Shown here: in pieces, positions 1-8,707 of the stretch | How the letters are laid out: each line of letters begins with the position of its first letter | Position numbering within the stretch: the stretch's first letter is position 1 | Program-made: the position numbers and the translations under genes | Assembly (NCBI GenBank): GCA_031272075.1 | Contig: JAISUK010000019.1 | Span: 1-53,582 of the forward strand | Direction of reading: 5' to 3' | From: Dysgonamonadaceae bacterium | GTDB lineage: Bacteria; Bacteroidota; Bacteroidia; Bacteroidales; Azobacteroidaceae | DNA: 53,582 nucleotides | The notes under the pieces: model-generated | What the model was told of the DNA's origin: nothing | The model's input: only the letters and a program-made list of their open reading frames with translations | The model's database searches: none

Positions 1-7
1 CGGGAAA

Positions 8-628
8 TTGAATATCGCATCCCCTTATCCACCTCAAATGAAAGGTCTACCGGGCAGCGATGAACTGACACTGCAAGCTCTAAACGAAGGCATTACGCCT
101 AACGATATCTTGAATAAAGCGCTGGTGCCTGCCATGAACAAAGTAGGACAAAGTTTCAGCGAACACAAGATTTTTGTCCCGCAAATGTTGCTTTCCGCAA
201 GAGCCATGTTGGCTTCAATGAACCACTTGAAACCTTTTTTTCAGAGTGGAGAGGTGAAACGAAAAGGGTCTTTTATTATGGGAACGGTCTTTGGTGATTT
301 ACACGATATAGGCAAAAATCTTTGCTCAATGATGGTTGAAGGCGCAGGCTGGGAAGTGACTGATTTGGGCGTAGATATAAAATCCGAACGCTTTATCGAA
401 GCATTAGACATACAGCACGATGCGGTCGTTGGTATTTCAGCGCTTCTCACCACCACGATGGTCAATATGGAAGTAGTCATTGCCGAAATTCGGAAAAAGT
501 ACCCCGATGCGAAAATTATCGTCGGTGGGGCGCCGGTAAATTACGAATTTGCGCATCAGATCGGCGCTGACGCTTATGGGAAAGACCCACAGGCGCTAAT
601 TGCATGGTTGAATACAATATCAGCTTGA
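8..628 (+). CDS. Corrinoid (B12-binding) methyltransferase protein, probably 5'-partial
   Basis: This is a cobalamin-carrying subunit of the MtaC/MtbC type, which shuttles a methyl group between a substrate-specific methyltransferase and a second acceptor. An N-terminal helical cap domain (about residues 15-80) is followed by a Rossmann-like B12 domain with the signature DLHDIG (residues 97-102). H99 is the expected lower cobalt ligand. S144 and the GG at 173-174 fit the nucleotide-tail pocket. The frame is open to the window edge. The first usable start is TTG at 8 and the first ATG is at 38, so the true start probably lies to the left. Only a few N-terminal residues seem to be missing. The next gene also belongs to B12 methyl chemistry. 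The partner methyltransferase is not in view, so the methyl donor is unknown. Confidence 0.85.
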   Translation: MNIASPYPPQMKGLPGSDELTLQALNEGITPNDILNKALVPAMNKVGQSFSEHKIFVPQMLLSARAMLASMNHLKPFFQSGEVKRKGSFIMGTVFGDLHDIGKNLCSMMVEGAGWEVTDLGVDIKSERFIEALDIQHDAVVGISALLTTTMVNMEVVIAEIRKKYPDAKIIVGGAPVNYEFAHQIGADAYGKDPQALIAWLNTISA

Positions 629-662
629 ACACAAATAGATCATTGCGAGCTTGGAGCATTTC

Positions 663-725
663 TATGAAACGAGCAAGATTTTCAACACCAAGTTGATGAC
701 AATAATGAAATAATTGACGTATGAA
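663..725 (+). repeat. Dispersed intergenic repeat, copy A
   Basis: About 50 bases starting at TATGAAACGAGCA closely match a second copy at 29829-29874, with a few substitutions and small indels. The element ends in ATTGACGTATGAA at 713-725, a form of the leader motif seen before several other genes. The ATG at 721 opens a five-codon reading frame (MNINR) whose stop is one base before the start of the gene at 740. The whole 629-739 gap holds this element and nothing else recognisable. Its nature (mobile repeat or regulatory leader) is unknown. Confidence 0.6.
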
Positions 726-739
726 TATAAATAGATAAA

Positions 740-1447
740 ATGACCTTTAACTATTTTCAACCAGCTTTATCTCAACTAGATGTAACGGTTGATGAGATTT
801 CGGAATTGTTGCACATTGTAGACAAATCGGAAGAAAATCCCATTTTCTGCGAAGTGCTATGGGTGTATCGTCTTTTGCCCGAAATAGTCGAAATCAGAGG
901 AGGCTATACAATTTTTGAAAATATTGAAATTGTCAAAGACGAAGGTCGAATTTTATTTCATGACGAAGAATCGCAATCCCTTGTTACAGGTAAAAATGTC
1001 TGTAATTATCTGAAAAATGCACAAAAAATAGCTGTTTTTATTTGTTCGGCAGGTGAACGGTTTTCTGTGCTTTCAAAAAAAGCAAACTACGAAAATAATT
1101 ACTTAAAAGGTTATATAATTGATACTTTCGGATCGTTGATAGCTGAAAAATCAGCGGATTTCATCCAGAAAGAAATCCAAAAAGTGGCTGAAAAACAGCA
1201 TTTGAAAATCACCAATCGTTATAGTCCGGGCTATTGCAACTGGCAATTGTCCAATCAAAAAGCGCTTTTTGCGCTATTTCCTGAAAATCCGTGCCTTATT
1301 TCGCTTACAGAAAGCAACTTGATGCTCCCGATAAAATCCGTTAGCGGAATAATCGGTATAGGAAACAATGTAAACCATTTCGCTTATAAGTGTAGGACTT
1401 GCAGCGATAAGGATTGTACTTACAGGCGTTTGGTTGTTCACCGCTGA
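740..1447 (+). CDS. Methionine synthase activation-domain-like protein
   Basis: The second half resembles the C-terminal activation domain of B12-dependent methionine synthase, which binds S-adenosylmethionine and positions it to reactivate oxidised cobalamin. Visible matches are YSPGY (161-165) followed by W168, ESNLMLPIKS (191-200) and the glycine-rich IIGIG (204-208). The protein ends with three cysteines (C218, C221, C226) spaced like a small metal or Fe-S site. At 235 residues it is a stand-alone domain, not a full synthase. No signal peptide or membrane segment is seen. Its place just after a corrinoid protein suggests it serves that protein or a shortened methionine synthase elsewhere; this is inference. 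The start at 740 follows the stop of a five-codon ORF by one base. Confidence 0.7.
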   Translation: MTFNYFQPALSQLDVTVDEISELLHIVDKSEENPIFCEVLWVYRLLPEIVEIRGGYTIFENIEIVKDEGRILFHDEESQSLVTGKNVCNYLKNAQKIAVFICSAGERFSVLSKKANYENNYLKGYIIDTFGSLIAEKSADFIQKEIQKVAEKQHLKITNRYSPGYCNWQLSNQKALFALFPENPCLISLTESNLMLPIKSVSGIIGIGNNVNHFAYKCRTCSDKDCTYRRLVVHR

Positions 1448-1469
1448 CATTTAACCCTTTTTATTAACA

Positions 1470-1500
1470 GATATTCCATTTCTCGAAGAAATGGAATATC
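1470..1500 (+). terminator. Perfect 14-bp hairpin between the activation-domain gene and coaX
   Basis: Left arm 1470-1483 and right arm 1487-1500 are exact complements around a three-base loop (CGA). It lies 23 bases after the stop at 1447 and is followed only by TTTG, so it is a weak intrinsic terminator at best. The right arm contains the ATG at 1491 that opens the coaX frame, and TATCTTTG (1497-1504) is a good Bacteroidetes -7 box. It could instead be a regulatory stem or an operator. Confidence 0.5.
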
Positions 1501-2237
1501 TTTGCACGAAAAAAGTGAATATTGTCATTGATCAAGGAAACACCTCCGCCAAGGCGGCGTTTTTTGACAAAAACAAATTGCTGGCCTCATTTATTTTCAA
1601 GCCGTTGCGTTTGGAAAAGTTGAACCGGTTGCTGAATGAATTTTCGCCCTCTAACGGGATTTTGAGTATGGTTGCGGACGTCAATCCGGCGATCATTATG
1701 TTGTTGAGGGAAAGACTTAACAAATTCGTGCTGCTGGATGAACATACGCCCTTGCCGATCCGGGTGGAATACCGAACGCCCGAAACGCTGGGCAGAGACC
1801 GCATCGCAGCGGCAGTCGGCGCCAACGCGAAGCATCCCTATGCAAATCTCCTGGTCATTGATGCCGGGACAGCCATCACATACGATCTGATTACCGACGG
1901 CGTCTATCGTGGCGGGACGATTTCTCCGGGTATGACCCTTCGGTTCAAAGCATTGCATGCCTATACCAGGCAACTGCCCATGCTGGACGAACGTGGAGAT
2001 ATTCCCGATTTGGGGTACGATACCGCCACCGCAATCCGTTCAGGGGTAGTGAATGGAATTGTCAAAGAAATGGCAGCCTATATTGAGGCATATAAGCATA
2101 AATATCCAGGCCTTTTGGTTTTTTTAACAGGCGGTCACTCATTTTATTTTGAAACACGGTTAAAAAGCGGCATCTTTGCAGACGGAAATTTAGTCTTGAC
2201 TGGATTGAATGAAATTTTGAATTATCAATATGAATAA
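1491..2237 (+). CDS. coaX: Type III pantothenate kinase
   Basis: This enzyme phosphorylates pantothenate, the first step of coenzyme A synthesis. It has the ASKHA-fold motifs of type III kinases: DQGNT at 14-18 (phosphate loop), GRDR at 101-104, DAGTAITYD from 124, and the GG-T-SPG stretch at 141-147. Length (248, or 240 from the alternative start) fits the family. The start is uncertain. ATG 1491 lies inside a hairpin arm and just before a -7 promoter box, whereas GTG 1515 would give a protein opening directly on the beta strand that carries the DQGNT motif, as relatives do. The gene overlaps the next by 8 bases, so the two are probably co-translated. Confidence 0.92.
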   Translation: MEYLCTKKVNIVIDQGNTSAKAAFFDKNKLLASFIFKPLRLEKLNRLLNEFSPSNGILSMVADVNPAIIMLLRERLNKFVLLDEHTPLPIRVEYRTPETLGRDRIAAAVGANAKHPYANLLVIDAGTAITYDLITDGVYRGGTISPGMTLRFKALHAYTRQLPMLDERGDIPDLGYDTATAIRSGVVNGIVKEMAAYIEAYKHKYPGLLVFLTGGHSFYFETRLKSGIFADGNLVLTGLNEILNYQYE

Positions 2238-3489
2238 ATGTAAACTAGTTTTATTGATTGTAAGCGCCCTTTTCGTGCAGATTGCAATAAATGCCCAAAA
2301 CAATACCAACTCGCCCTATGCGCGTTACGGATATGGCGTCCTGGCTGACCAGGCATTCGGCAACCAGCGAGCGATGGGCGGTATCGGCTATGGCTTTCGC
2401 GATCCGAAAACCATCAACCCACTGAATCCCGCTTCGTTTTCAGGCGTCGATTCCATGACGTTCATGTTCGACATGGGTGTTTCGGGCGTTATGGGATGGT
2501 TTAATGAACAAGGCAATAAAGACAGTAAATTTAACGGCGGACTGGAATATGTAGCGATGCAGTTCCCGCTCTACAAAGACTTGGGAGTGGGACTCGGTTT
2601 CAAACCGGTGTCATACGTGGGGTATGAATACCAGTCTACCTACTCCGATCCGGATGTCTATACACAGATTTATTCCGGTTCGGGTGGCGTCAATCAGCTG
2701 TATGCGGCCCTTTCGTATAATTTCTTCAAGCGTTTTTCCGTCGGGATCAACGCAGGGTATATGTTTGGCGACGTCGCGCACGTCCGTTCTACGGTCTACA
2801 GCGATGCAACCAGCTATAATACCATTTTGGCAGACACACTGCGGACGTCCGGTTTGCTGGTTGACTTCGGATTCCAGTACGTCCATCCGTTGAATAAAAC
2901 TACGCGCATCATTGTCGGAGGGGTGTATACGCCTAAAACCAAACTGAATGAAAAGGTGATGGAGACGGCGTTGGTATACATCGACAATTCGGTGCAAAAC
3001 ATCAGTCGAACGGCCTCCCACGATTATGATTTCGAGATGCCGCAATCCATCGGTTTGGGCGTGTCGTACGCCAAATTAAACAAATTTACCATCGGGACGG
3101 ATGTGCTGATGCAAAAATGGTCGGATGCTTCATTTTACAGTAAAAAAGACACCTTGGCCGATCGGATGAGATTGAGCATCGGTGGCGATTTTGTCATCAA
3201 TCCGATGAGCCGTAATTATCTGCAACGGATGCACTTCCGTGCAGGAGGCCATTATTCCGATTCGTATATCCGAATCAAGGGAAGCGAATATAAAGAATAT
3301 GGTGTAAGTCTTGGAATCGGTATCCCAATGATTGACAACCGCTCCTATCTGAACTTGTCGTTTGAATACATGGCGTTGAATCCGGGTGCGGCGCCGGTCG
3401 GTACAACGCTGATCAATGAAAAGTATTTCAAATTTACACTGAGTTATACATTCAATGAATGGTGGTTTTTCAAACGAAAAGTGCAGTAA
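2230..3489 (+). CDS. Outer-membrane beta-barrel protein of unknown function
   Basis: A signal peptide ends near INAQ (about residue 22). The rest of the 419 residues alternates polar and aromatic residues, as in transmembrane beta strands, and ends in an aromatic-rich strand (FTLSYTFNEWWFF). The N-terminus (SPYARYGYG, then a serine/glycine-rich stretch) resembles a conserved Bacteroidetes outer-membrane family that sits between coaX and lptC; that recollection is not checked here. The gene starts 8 bases inside coaX and overlaps lptC by 31 bases, so it belongs to an envelope operon. A role in lipid or LPS handling would fit the context but is inference. Confidence 0.8.
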   Translation: MNKCKLVLLIVSALFVQIAINAQNNTNSPYARYGYGVLADQAFGNQRAMGGIGYGFRDPKTINPLNPASFSGVDSMTFMFDMGVSGVMGWFNEQGNKDSKFNGGLEYVAMQFPLYKDLGVGLGFKPVSYVGYEYQSTYSDPDVYTQIYSGSGGVNQLYAALSYNFFKRFSVGINAGYMFGDVAHVRSTVYSDATSYNTILADTLRTSGLLVDFGFQYVHPLNKTTRIIVGGVYTPKTKLNEKVMETALVYIDNSVQNISRTASHDYDFEMPQSIGLGVSYAKLNKFTIGTDVLMQKWSDASFYSKKDTLADRMRLSIGGDFVINPMSRNYLQRMHFRAGGHYSDSYIRIKGSEYKEYGVSLGIGIPMIDNRSYLNLSFEYMALNPGAAPVGTTLINEKYFKFTLSYTFNEWWFFKRKVQ

Positions 3490-4073
3490 TCGCCTGTTTG
3501 TTTATCGGTTTTCTCATGGTCGCGTGCAGCAACCGAAAATCGTCTTTTGAGGTCATTGCCGTGGATACAAAAATCGCTCCGATGGTTCATACTGAAGATG
3601 TCAATTCGTTGATTTCCGATTCGGGCATCACCCGTTACCGTGTGAAAGCCAAGGTATGGAACAACTATTCCGACAATGTGGAAGAAAACTATTCGCATTT
3701 CCCTGAAAAGATTTATGTAGAGAAATTCGATTCGCTGTTTAATGTCGAAGCCAGTATCCTTGCCGATACTGCCTATTTCTACGAGAAAAGAAATCTGTGG
3801 AAAGCCATCGGAAACGTCAAAGTGAAAAACCTGCAGGGTGAAGAATTTGATACTTCGGAACTCTACTGGGATCAGAAATCCGGCACGATCTATTCAGACA
3901 AGTTTGTCCGCGTCACGCGCAAAGACGGTCGGATTTTCACGGGAATTGGGTTTCATTCCAATCAGGAAATGACACACTGGGTGTTTTTTAACAACCAGGG
4001 AGAATTAATCTTAAACGAGTCGGATTCCACCGCATTGGCATCCGATACAGCAACAATTGCTGCCACGCTATGA
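3459..4073 (+). CDS. lptC: LPS export protein LptC-like lipoprotein
   Basis: LptC is the inner-membrane-anchored, periplasmic bridge component that passes lipopolysaccharide from LptBFG to LptA. Here the hydrophobic N-terminus ends in the lipobox LMVAC (C23), so it is probably a lipoprotein, as is usual in this phylum. The following 180 residues carry the repeating beta-jellyroll pattern of the family (GNVKVKNLQGEEFDTSELYWD is the central signature, around residues 118-138). It starts 31 bases inside the preceding barrel gene and ends 4 bases into the next gene. These overlaps argue for one translationally coupled envelope operon. Confidence 0.85.
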   Translation: MVVFQTKSAVIACLFIGFLMVACSNRKSSFEVIAVDTKIAPMVHTEDVNSLISDSGITRYRVKAKVWNNYSDNVEENYSHFPEKIYVEKFDSLFNVEASILADTAYFYEKRNLWKAIGNVKVKNLQGEEFDTSELYWDQKSGTIYSDKFVRVTRKDGRIFTGIGFHSNQEMTHWVFFNNQGELILNESDSTALASDTATIAATL

Positions 4074-5332
4074 CGATCGAACATTTGGTAATATTGATTT
4101 TGTTGTTCCTGCTACTCGCTTTTTTCTCTACTGCCGAAATTGCTTTCGTGTCTTCCAGCAAGTTGGTTTTCGAGATGGAGAAGAGAAAAGATAGTTTTTC
4201 GGTTGGCATCCTGGATGTCTTCCGCAAAAATCCTACGATGTTTATTTCCGCCATGCGAACGGGTTATAATGTGGCGTTGGTGGTCTTCGGATTGTGCTTG
4301 GTCGGCTTGTTGATTTTTCCGTTGCAGCAGGCGATGGGCGCAGACGTGGCAATCCTCCTCTGCCTGTCGCTGACGGCAGTCGTGTTTGTCTTCATTGCCG
4401 GAAAACTCCTTCCGGGAATCGTCGCGCGCAGCAATCCGAACGTTTTTCTGCGTTTTTTTTCTGTCCCACTGTTGATCGCTTACCTCATCCTGTATCCGAT
4501 CGCCAAATTATTTTCGGGTCTGGTTGGCTTGTTGATGAAACTTTTCAGGGTGAAACCTTCCGCAGAAACTCCAACAAGGCAATATGGACGGGATGACCTG
4601 GATTACCTGATCCACAAAACGATCGAAGAATCGCCCCAAAATACGGAATTGGACAAAGAGATCATGTTTTTCAGAAACGCATTGGAATTTTCTACCGTTA
4701 AAGTGCGTGACTGCATTGTCCCTCGGACAGAGATCGTGGCGTTGGACGTCGGCGCTTCGTTGGAGACCTTGTTGGCGACATTTATCGAAACCGGATTATC
4801 GAAGATATTGATATACAAGGAAGACATTGACAACATCATCGGCTACATTCATTCATCCGAAATGTTTACCAAGCCTGATGACTGGACAACCAAAATCAAC
4901 GAATTGTCGTTCATACCCGAAAACATGACCGCTAATAAGTTGATGAAATCCATGTTGGAAGAGAAAAAAAACATCGCAGTTGTCGTGGATGAGTTCGGCG
5001 GCACTTGTGGCGTTATTACCCTCGAAGATTTGGTGGAAGAAATATTCGGAGAGATTGAAGATGAGCACGATACGAAAACCAGTGTCGCAAAAAAATTGGG
5101 CGCTGATGAATATATTTTATCCGGAAGAATGGAAATCGACCAGGTGAACGAACGATTTCAGCTGAGTCTTCCCGAGTCGGACGAATACCAAACGGTGGCA
5201 GGATACATCCTGAATTTTTATCGCAATTTTCCGAAAGTCAACGAACAGATCGTGATTGATCGTTATACATTCAGAATCATTAAGATGACGAATACCAAAA
5301 TTGAGTTGGTTAAGTTAAAGGTGAATAAATAA
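4070..5332 (+). CDS. CNNM/CorC-family membrane protein with CBS domains
   Basis: The order is a DUF21 (CNNM) membrane domain with about four hydrophobic segments (residues 1-155), a CBS pair (about 205-325) containing VPRTEI (217-222) and DEFGGTCGVITLED (308-321), and a C-terminal CorC_HlyC domain (about 340-418). The family is annotated as haemolysin-like or as magnesium/cobalt efflux proteins. In Bacteroidetes the related GldE supports gliding and T9SS function, and the copy beside lptC is of unknown substrate. The start overlaps the lptC stop by 4 bases (ATGA type). I would not call it gldE from sequence alone. Confidence 0.85.
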   Translation: MTIEHLVILILLFLLLAFFSTAEIAFVSSSKLVFEMEKRKDSFSVGILDVFRKNPTMFISAMRTGYNVALVVFGLCLVGLLIFPLQQAMGADVAILLCLSLTAVVFVFIAGKLLPGIVARSNPNVFLRFFSVPLLIAYLILYPIAKLFSGLVGLLMKLFRVKPSAETPTRQYGRDDLDYLIHKTIEESPQNTELDKEIMFFRNALEFSTVKVRDCIVPRTEIVALDVGASLETLLATFIETGLSKILIYKEDIDNIIGYIHSSEMFTKPDDWTTKINELSFIPENMTANKLMKSMLEEKKNIAVVVDEFGGTCGVITLEDLVEEIFGEIEDEHDTKTSVAKKLGADEYILSGRMEIDQVNERFQLSLPESDEYQTVAGYILNFYRNFPKVNEQIVIDRYTFRIIKMTNTKIELVKLKVNK

Positions 5333-5433
5333 CAAATTTTCTTCCAAAAACGATCGAAATAAAACAATTTTTCGTATCTTCGTGCCCGATTTCTGTAAAC
5401 CAGTTAAAATAATTTAATTAATAGATAATTTCA

Positions 5434-7587
5434 ATGGCGACATTACAAAAAATTAGAAATAAAGCAGGCTTGTTGGTCGTATTTGTAGGTCTTGCTTTGT
5501 TTGCTTTTATCATTGGCGACTTCATGCAGTCGGGGTCCACATTTTTTCATCAGTCAAAAGAAAAAGTGGCCGTAGTGGACGGCACCTCCATTTCCATACA
5601 GGAATTTCAGTCCAAAGAAGCGGAAATGGCTGAAGTATATAAAAGAAGGAGTGGCAACGCATCGCTTTCGGAAGATGCGCAAACCCAAGTTCGGGAAACG
5701 GTGTATAACAATTTGGTTAGCCAAATCATACTCGGAAAAGAAACCGAAAAAATCGGCATGGCAGTCGGAAAAGACGAACTTTCCGATATGATCATCGGCG
5801 ACAATATCTCGCAGGTGATTCTCCAGATGCCGGATTTTCAGAATCCGCAGACAGGACGTTTCGACAAAACGGCACTGCTGCAATTCCTTCAGACGATTGA
5901 AAATGACGATCTGAGTGGTTATTCCCCCGACGTACAAGAACAAATTCTGTCTGCCAAAAAATATTGGTTGTTTTGGGAACAGATGATCAAACAACAAAAA
6001 TTGGAAAGCAAATATTCTACATTGCTGTCAAATGCCATCGGCGTCAATTCCATCGAAGCCCAAGCGGCTTATGAAGAAAACAAGGTGAAAGTCGATTTCG
6101 ACTATGTTATGCAGGATTACAATTCTGTTGCAGATAGCTTGGTAAAAGTTTCCGATTCGGAAATCGAACGGTTGTACAGTCAACGAAAAGAATTGTACAA
6201 ACAGGAAGCAGGCAAAGTGATCGATTTCATTTCTGTGCCGATCAGTGCCAGCCAGGAAGATCAGGACGCAATTCAGAAAACGCTCTCCGACCTGCTGCCC
6301 GAATTTGCCGAAGCCACAGGTTCGGATATCGCCGACCTTGTAAACTACAATTCCGATGTTGACTCCAAGTATGTGGATGCCTATTATTCGCTCGCTGCCA
6401 TCAGGGAATTGTATCCTTTCATGCTGACATATATCGAAACTGCCAATTTGAACGATGTGGAAGGTCCTGTCATCGACAATGCCTCCAACTCGTATCACTT
6501 GTATAAATTGGTGGCGAAAACCGTCGCTCCCGATTCCATACGTGTCAATCAGTTGATGCTGCCGAATTTCAATGACGAAGCGCGCCTGAAAGTCTTTGCC
6601 GACAGCCTGATTGCTATCGTTGACGGAGGTAAATCGTTTAACGACATGGCCAGCGAAGCCTCTTCCGGCCAGACGGACGGGAATATGGGCTGGGTGACGG
6701 AAGCGGGGCTTGTCGCCGGTTCGGATACGAATTTCAAAGACGAAGTGTTCGCAGCGCCGTTGAATAAAGTCATTACCCTCAAATCGACCTACGGTACGCA
6801 CTTGGTGCAGGTGGTGGAAAAGACCAAACCGGTGCAAAAATACAAAATTGCAGATATCCGGATTGCCATCACGCCAAGCACAGAAACGTATAACAAGTTG
6901 TATAATGATCTGAGTCTATATATTTCAAACAATTCTACGCTTGAAACCTTTAAGACGGCGGCAACGGAAAGCGGCTATGCGCTCCAGTCAGACGTGTCGC
7001 TCTCGCAAAACCAGCCGATGTTGGGCGCCATCCGCTCATCACGTCAGGCCATCCGTTGGGCTTTTGAACACAAACGCGGCGATATTTCCGACATTTTCGA
7101 ATGTCAGGATTATTTCGTTGTGGTTGCAGTGGAAGGTAGCCTGAAAAAAGGATACCGTTCGCTCAAGTCGGTATCGGATCTCCTCAAACGCGAATTGCTC
7201 AATGACAAGAAGGCGGAAAAAATTATCGAAGACCTCAAGTCGAAAGCATTTGTCAACCTGGATCAATACATAGAATCCATGTCGGCCATCCCGCAGTCGG
7301 TTAAATTTGTTTCGTTTGCTACGCCCTCCATTTCAGGGATCGGCGCCGAGCCGGCAATCAATGCCATCGCACCGGATGTGAAGACAGGCCAAATGGTCGG
7401 ACCGTTGAAAGGTAAAAACGGCGTTTATGTATTGTCAATTTCCGAAAGAAACGAAGACTCCGCACCCTACAACGAGGCGAACCAAAAGCAGACGTTGCAA
7501 TCAGGCAATACGTACCGTACATATAATTTTATGAATGTCCTGATTGACAAATCGGATGTCCAGGATAACCGTATCCGCTTTTATTAA
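5434..7587 (+). CDS. ppiD: Peptidylprolyl isomerase / chaperone, PpiD-type
   Basis: This is a membrane-anchored periplasmic folding factor. One transmembrane helix lies at about residues 11-28 (GLLVVFVGLALFAFIIGDF), followed by a SurA/PpiD N-terminal chaperone domain (about 40-230) and a rotamase (PpiC) domain near 365-470, recognisable by GQTDGNMGWV and STYGTHLVQVVEK. A second, weaker parvulin-like segment may lie around 600-690. At 717 residues it is longer than E. coli PpiD (623), which is usual for this phylum. It stands 101 bases after the CNNM gene. TATCTTCG at 5375-5382 is a likely -7 box, so it may have its own promoter. It probably assists outer-membrane and secreted proteins. Confidence 0.88.
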   Translation: MATLQKIRNKAGLLVVFVGLALFAFIIGDFMQSGSTFFHQSKEKVAVVDGTSISIQEFQSKEAEMAEVYKRRSGNASLSEDAQTQVRETVYNNLVSQIILGKETEKIGMAVGKDELSDMIIGDNISQVILQMPDFQNPQTGRFDKTALLQFLQTIENDDLSGYSPDVQEQILSAKKYWLFWEQMIKQQKLESKYSTLLSNAIGVNSIEAQAAYEENKVKVDFDYVMQDYNSVADSLVKVSDSEIERLYSQRKELYKQEAGKVIDFISVPISASQEDQDAIQKTLSDLLPEFAEATGSDIADLVNYNSDVDSKYVDAYYSLAAIRELYPFMLTYIETANLNDVEGPVIDNASNSYHLYKLVAKTVAPDSIRVNQLMLPNFNDEARLKVFADSLIAIVDGGKSFNDMASEASSGQTDGNMGWVTEAGLVAGSDTNFKDEVFAAPLNKVITLKSTYGTHLVQVVEKTKPVQKYKIADIRIAITPSTETYNKLYNDLSLYISNNSTLETFKTAATESGYALQSDVSLSQNQPMLGAIRSSRQAIRWAFEHKRGDISDIFECQDYFVVVAVEGSLKKGYRSLKSVSDLLKRELLNDKKAEKIIEDLKSKAFVNLDQYIESMSAIPQSVKFVSFATPSISGIGAEPAINAIAPDVKTGQMVGPLKGKNGVYVLSISERNEDSAPYNEANQKQTLQSGNTYRTYNFMNVLIDKSDVQDNRIRFY

Positions 7588-7629
7588 TAACGGATTTTTT
7601 TTATACCATATATAATATATATTACGGGC

Positions 7630-8685
7630 ATGGCCGTGACAGGGAAAAAAACATTGCTCGGTAAAACATTGCCTGAACTCAAACAGATTGCATGTGAATT
7701 GGGTATGCCTGCCTATACTGCCGGGCAAATCGCCGATTGGCTGTATAAAAAGCGGGTTGTAGGCATCGATGAGATGACCAACCTCTCGCTCGATAACCGC
7801 AACCGGCTGAAAGAAACGTTTACGGTAGGCAGCGCCCCGCCTGTACAACATCTGCCATCGCAGGACGGTACGGTAAAGTATTTGTTTGCTACTTCCGGAG
7901 GTCATTTTGTCGAGTCGGTCTTTATCCCCGAAGAAAATCGGGCGACGCTTTGCGTGTCTTCCCAATGCGGATGCAAAATGAATTGCCTGTTTTGCATGAC
8001 AGGAAAACAGGGATTCCTGGAAAATCTCTCCGCTCAGGATATCATGAATCAGATACAATCGGTTCCGGAAAGTCCGCAGTTGACCAACCTCGTGTTTATG
8101 GGCATGGGCGAACCGATAGACAATGTGGAGGAAGTGCTTAAAGTGCTGGAAATCCTGACTGCCGACTACGGTTACTCCTGGAGTCCGAAACGGATTACTG
8201 TCTCTACCGTAGGTCTGCTGCCTGGACTCAGACAGGTGATCGAACGGAGCCAATGCCATCTGGCCGTCAGCATCCATTCGCCTTTCGCCTACCAGCGGGA
8301 AGCATTGATGCCTGTAGAAAAAGCCTACCCGATCGCCAAAATATTGGAACTGATACGGGAATACGATTTTTCAGGCCAGCGGCGAATCTCTTTTGAATAC
8401 ATCCTTTTCAAAAACCTGAACGACGACATTCGTCATGCCAAACGATTGGTGCGCCTGCTTGCAGGAATCCCTTGCCGTGTCAACCTGATCAAATACCATG
8501 CAATCCCCACAGTAGACTTGGAGAGTCCGGACATCCTTTCCTTACAGGCTTTCAGGGATTATTTGACCTCCAAAGGAGTGACTTGTACGATTCGTTCTTC
8601 GCGTGGAGAAGATATTTTAGCAGCTTGCGGTATGCTTTCCACAAAAGAAAATCGTATATTTGCTTCCAAAAAACAAGAATATTAA
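7630..8685 (+). CDS. rlmN: Dual-specificity RNA methyltransferase RlmN
   Basis: This radical-SAM enzyme methylates C2 of adenosine 2503 in 23S rRNA and A37 in some tRNAs. The Fe-S cluster cysteines are C115, C119 and C122 (CxxxCxxC). The glycine-rich SAM site GMGEP is at 158-162. C333 in AACGML is the expected resolving cysteine, and a cysteine in the upstream strand (C109) is also present. At 351 residues it has the normal length. The start ATG 7630 lies 42 bases after ppiD. The 3' end carries TATATTTG (8655-8662), which looks like a -7 box for the next gene. Confidence 0.96.
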   Translation: MAVTGKKTLLGKTLPELKQIACELGMPAYTAGQIADWLYKKRVVGIDEMTNLSLDNRNRLKETFTVGSAPPVQHLPSQDGTVKYLFATSGGHFVESVFIPEENRATLCVSSQCGCKMNCLFCMTGKQGFLENLSAQDIMNQIQSVPESPQLTNLVFMGMGEPIDNVEEVLKVLEILTADYGYSWSPKRITVSTVGLLPGLRQVIERSQCHLAVSIHSPFAYQREALMPVEKAYPIAKILELIREYDFSGQRRISFEYILFKNLNDDIRHAKRLVRLLAGIPCRVNLIKYHAIPTVDLESPDILSLQAFRDYLTSKGVTCTIRSSRGEDILAACGMLSTKENRIFASKKQEY

Positions 8686-8707
8686 ACCACCAAAATAGAT
8701 AATTCTT

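Noticed and set aside
4070-5332. Calling the CNNM/CBS protein gldE
   Set aside because: GldE belongs to this family, but the gliding partners are not adjacent, and the lptC-linked copy is common in non-gliding Bacteroidales.
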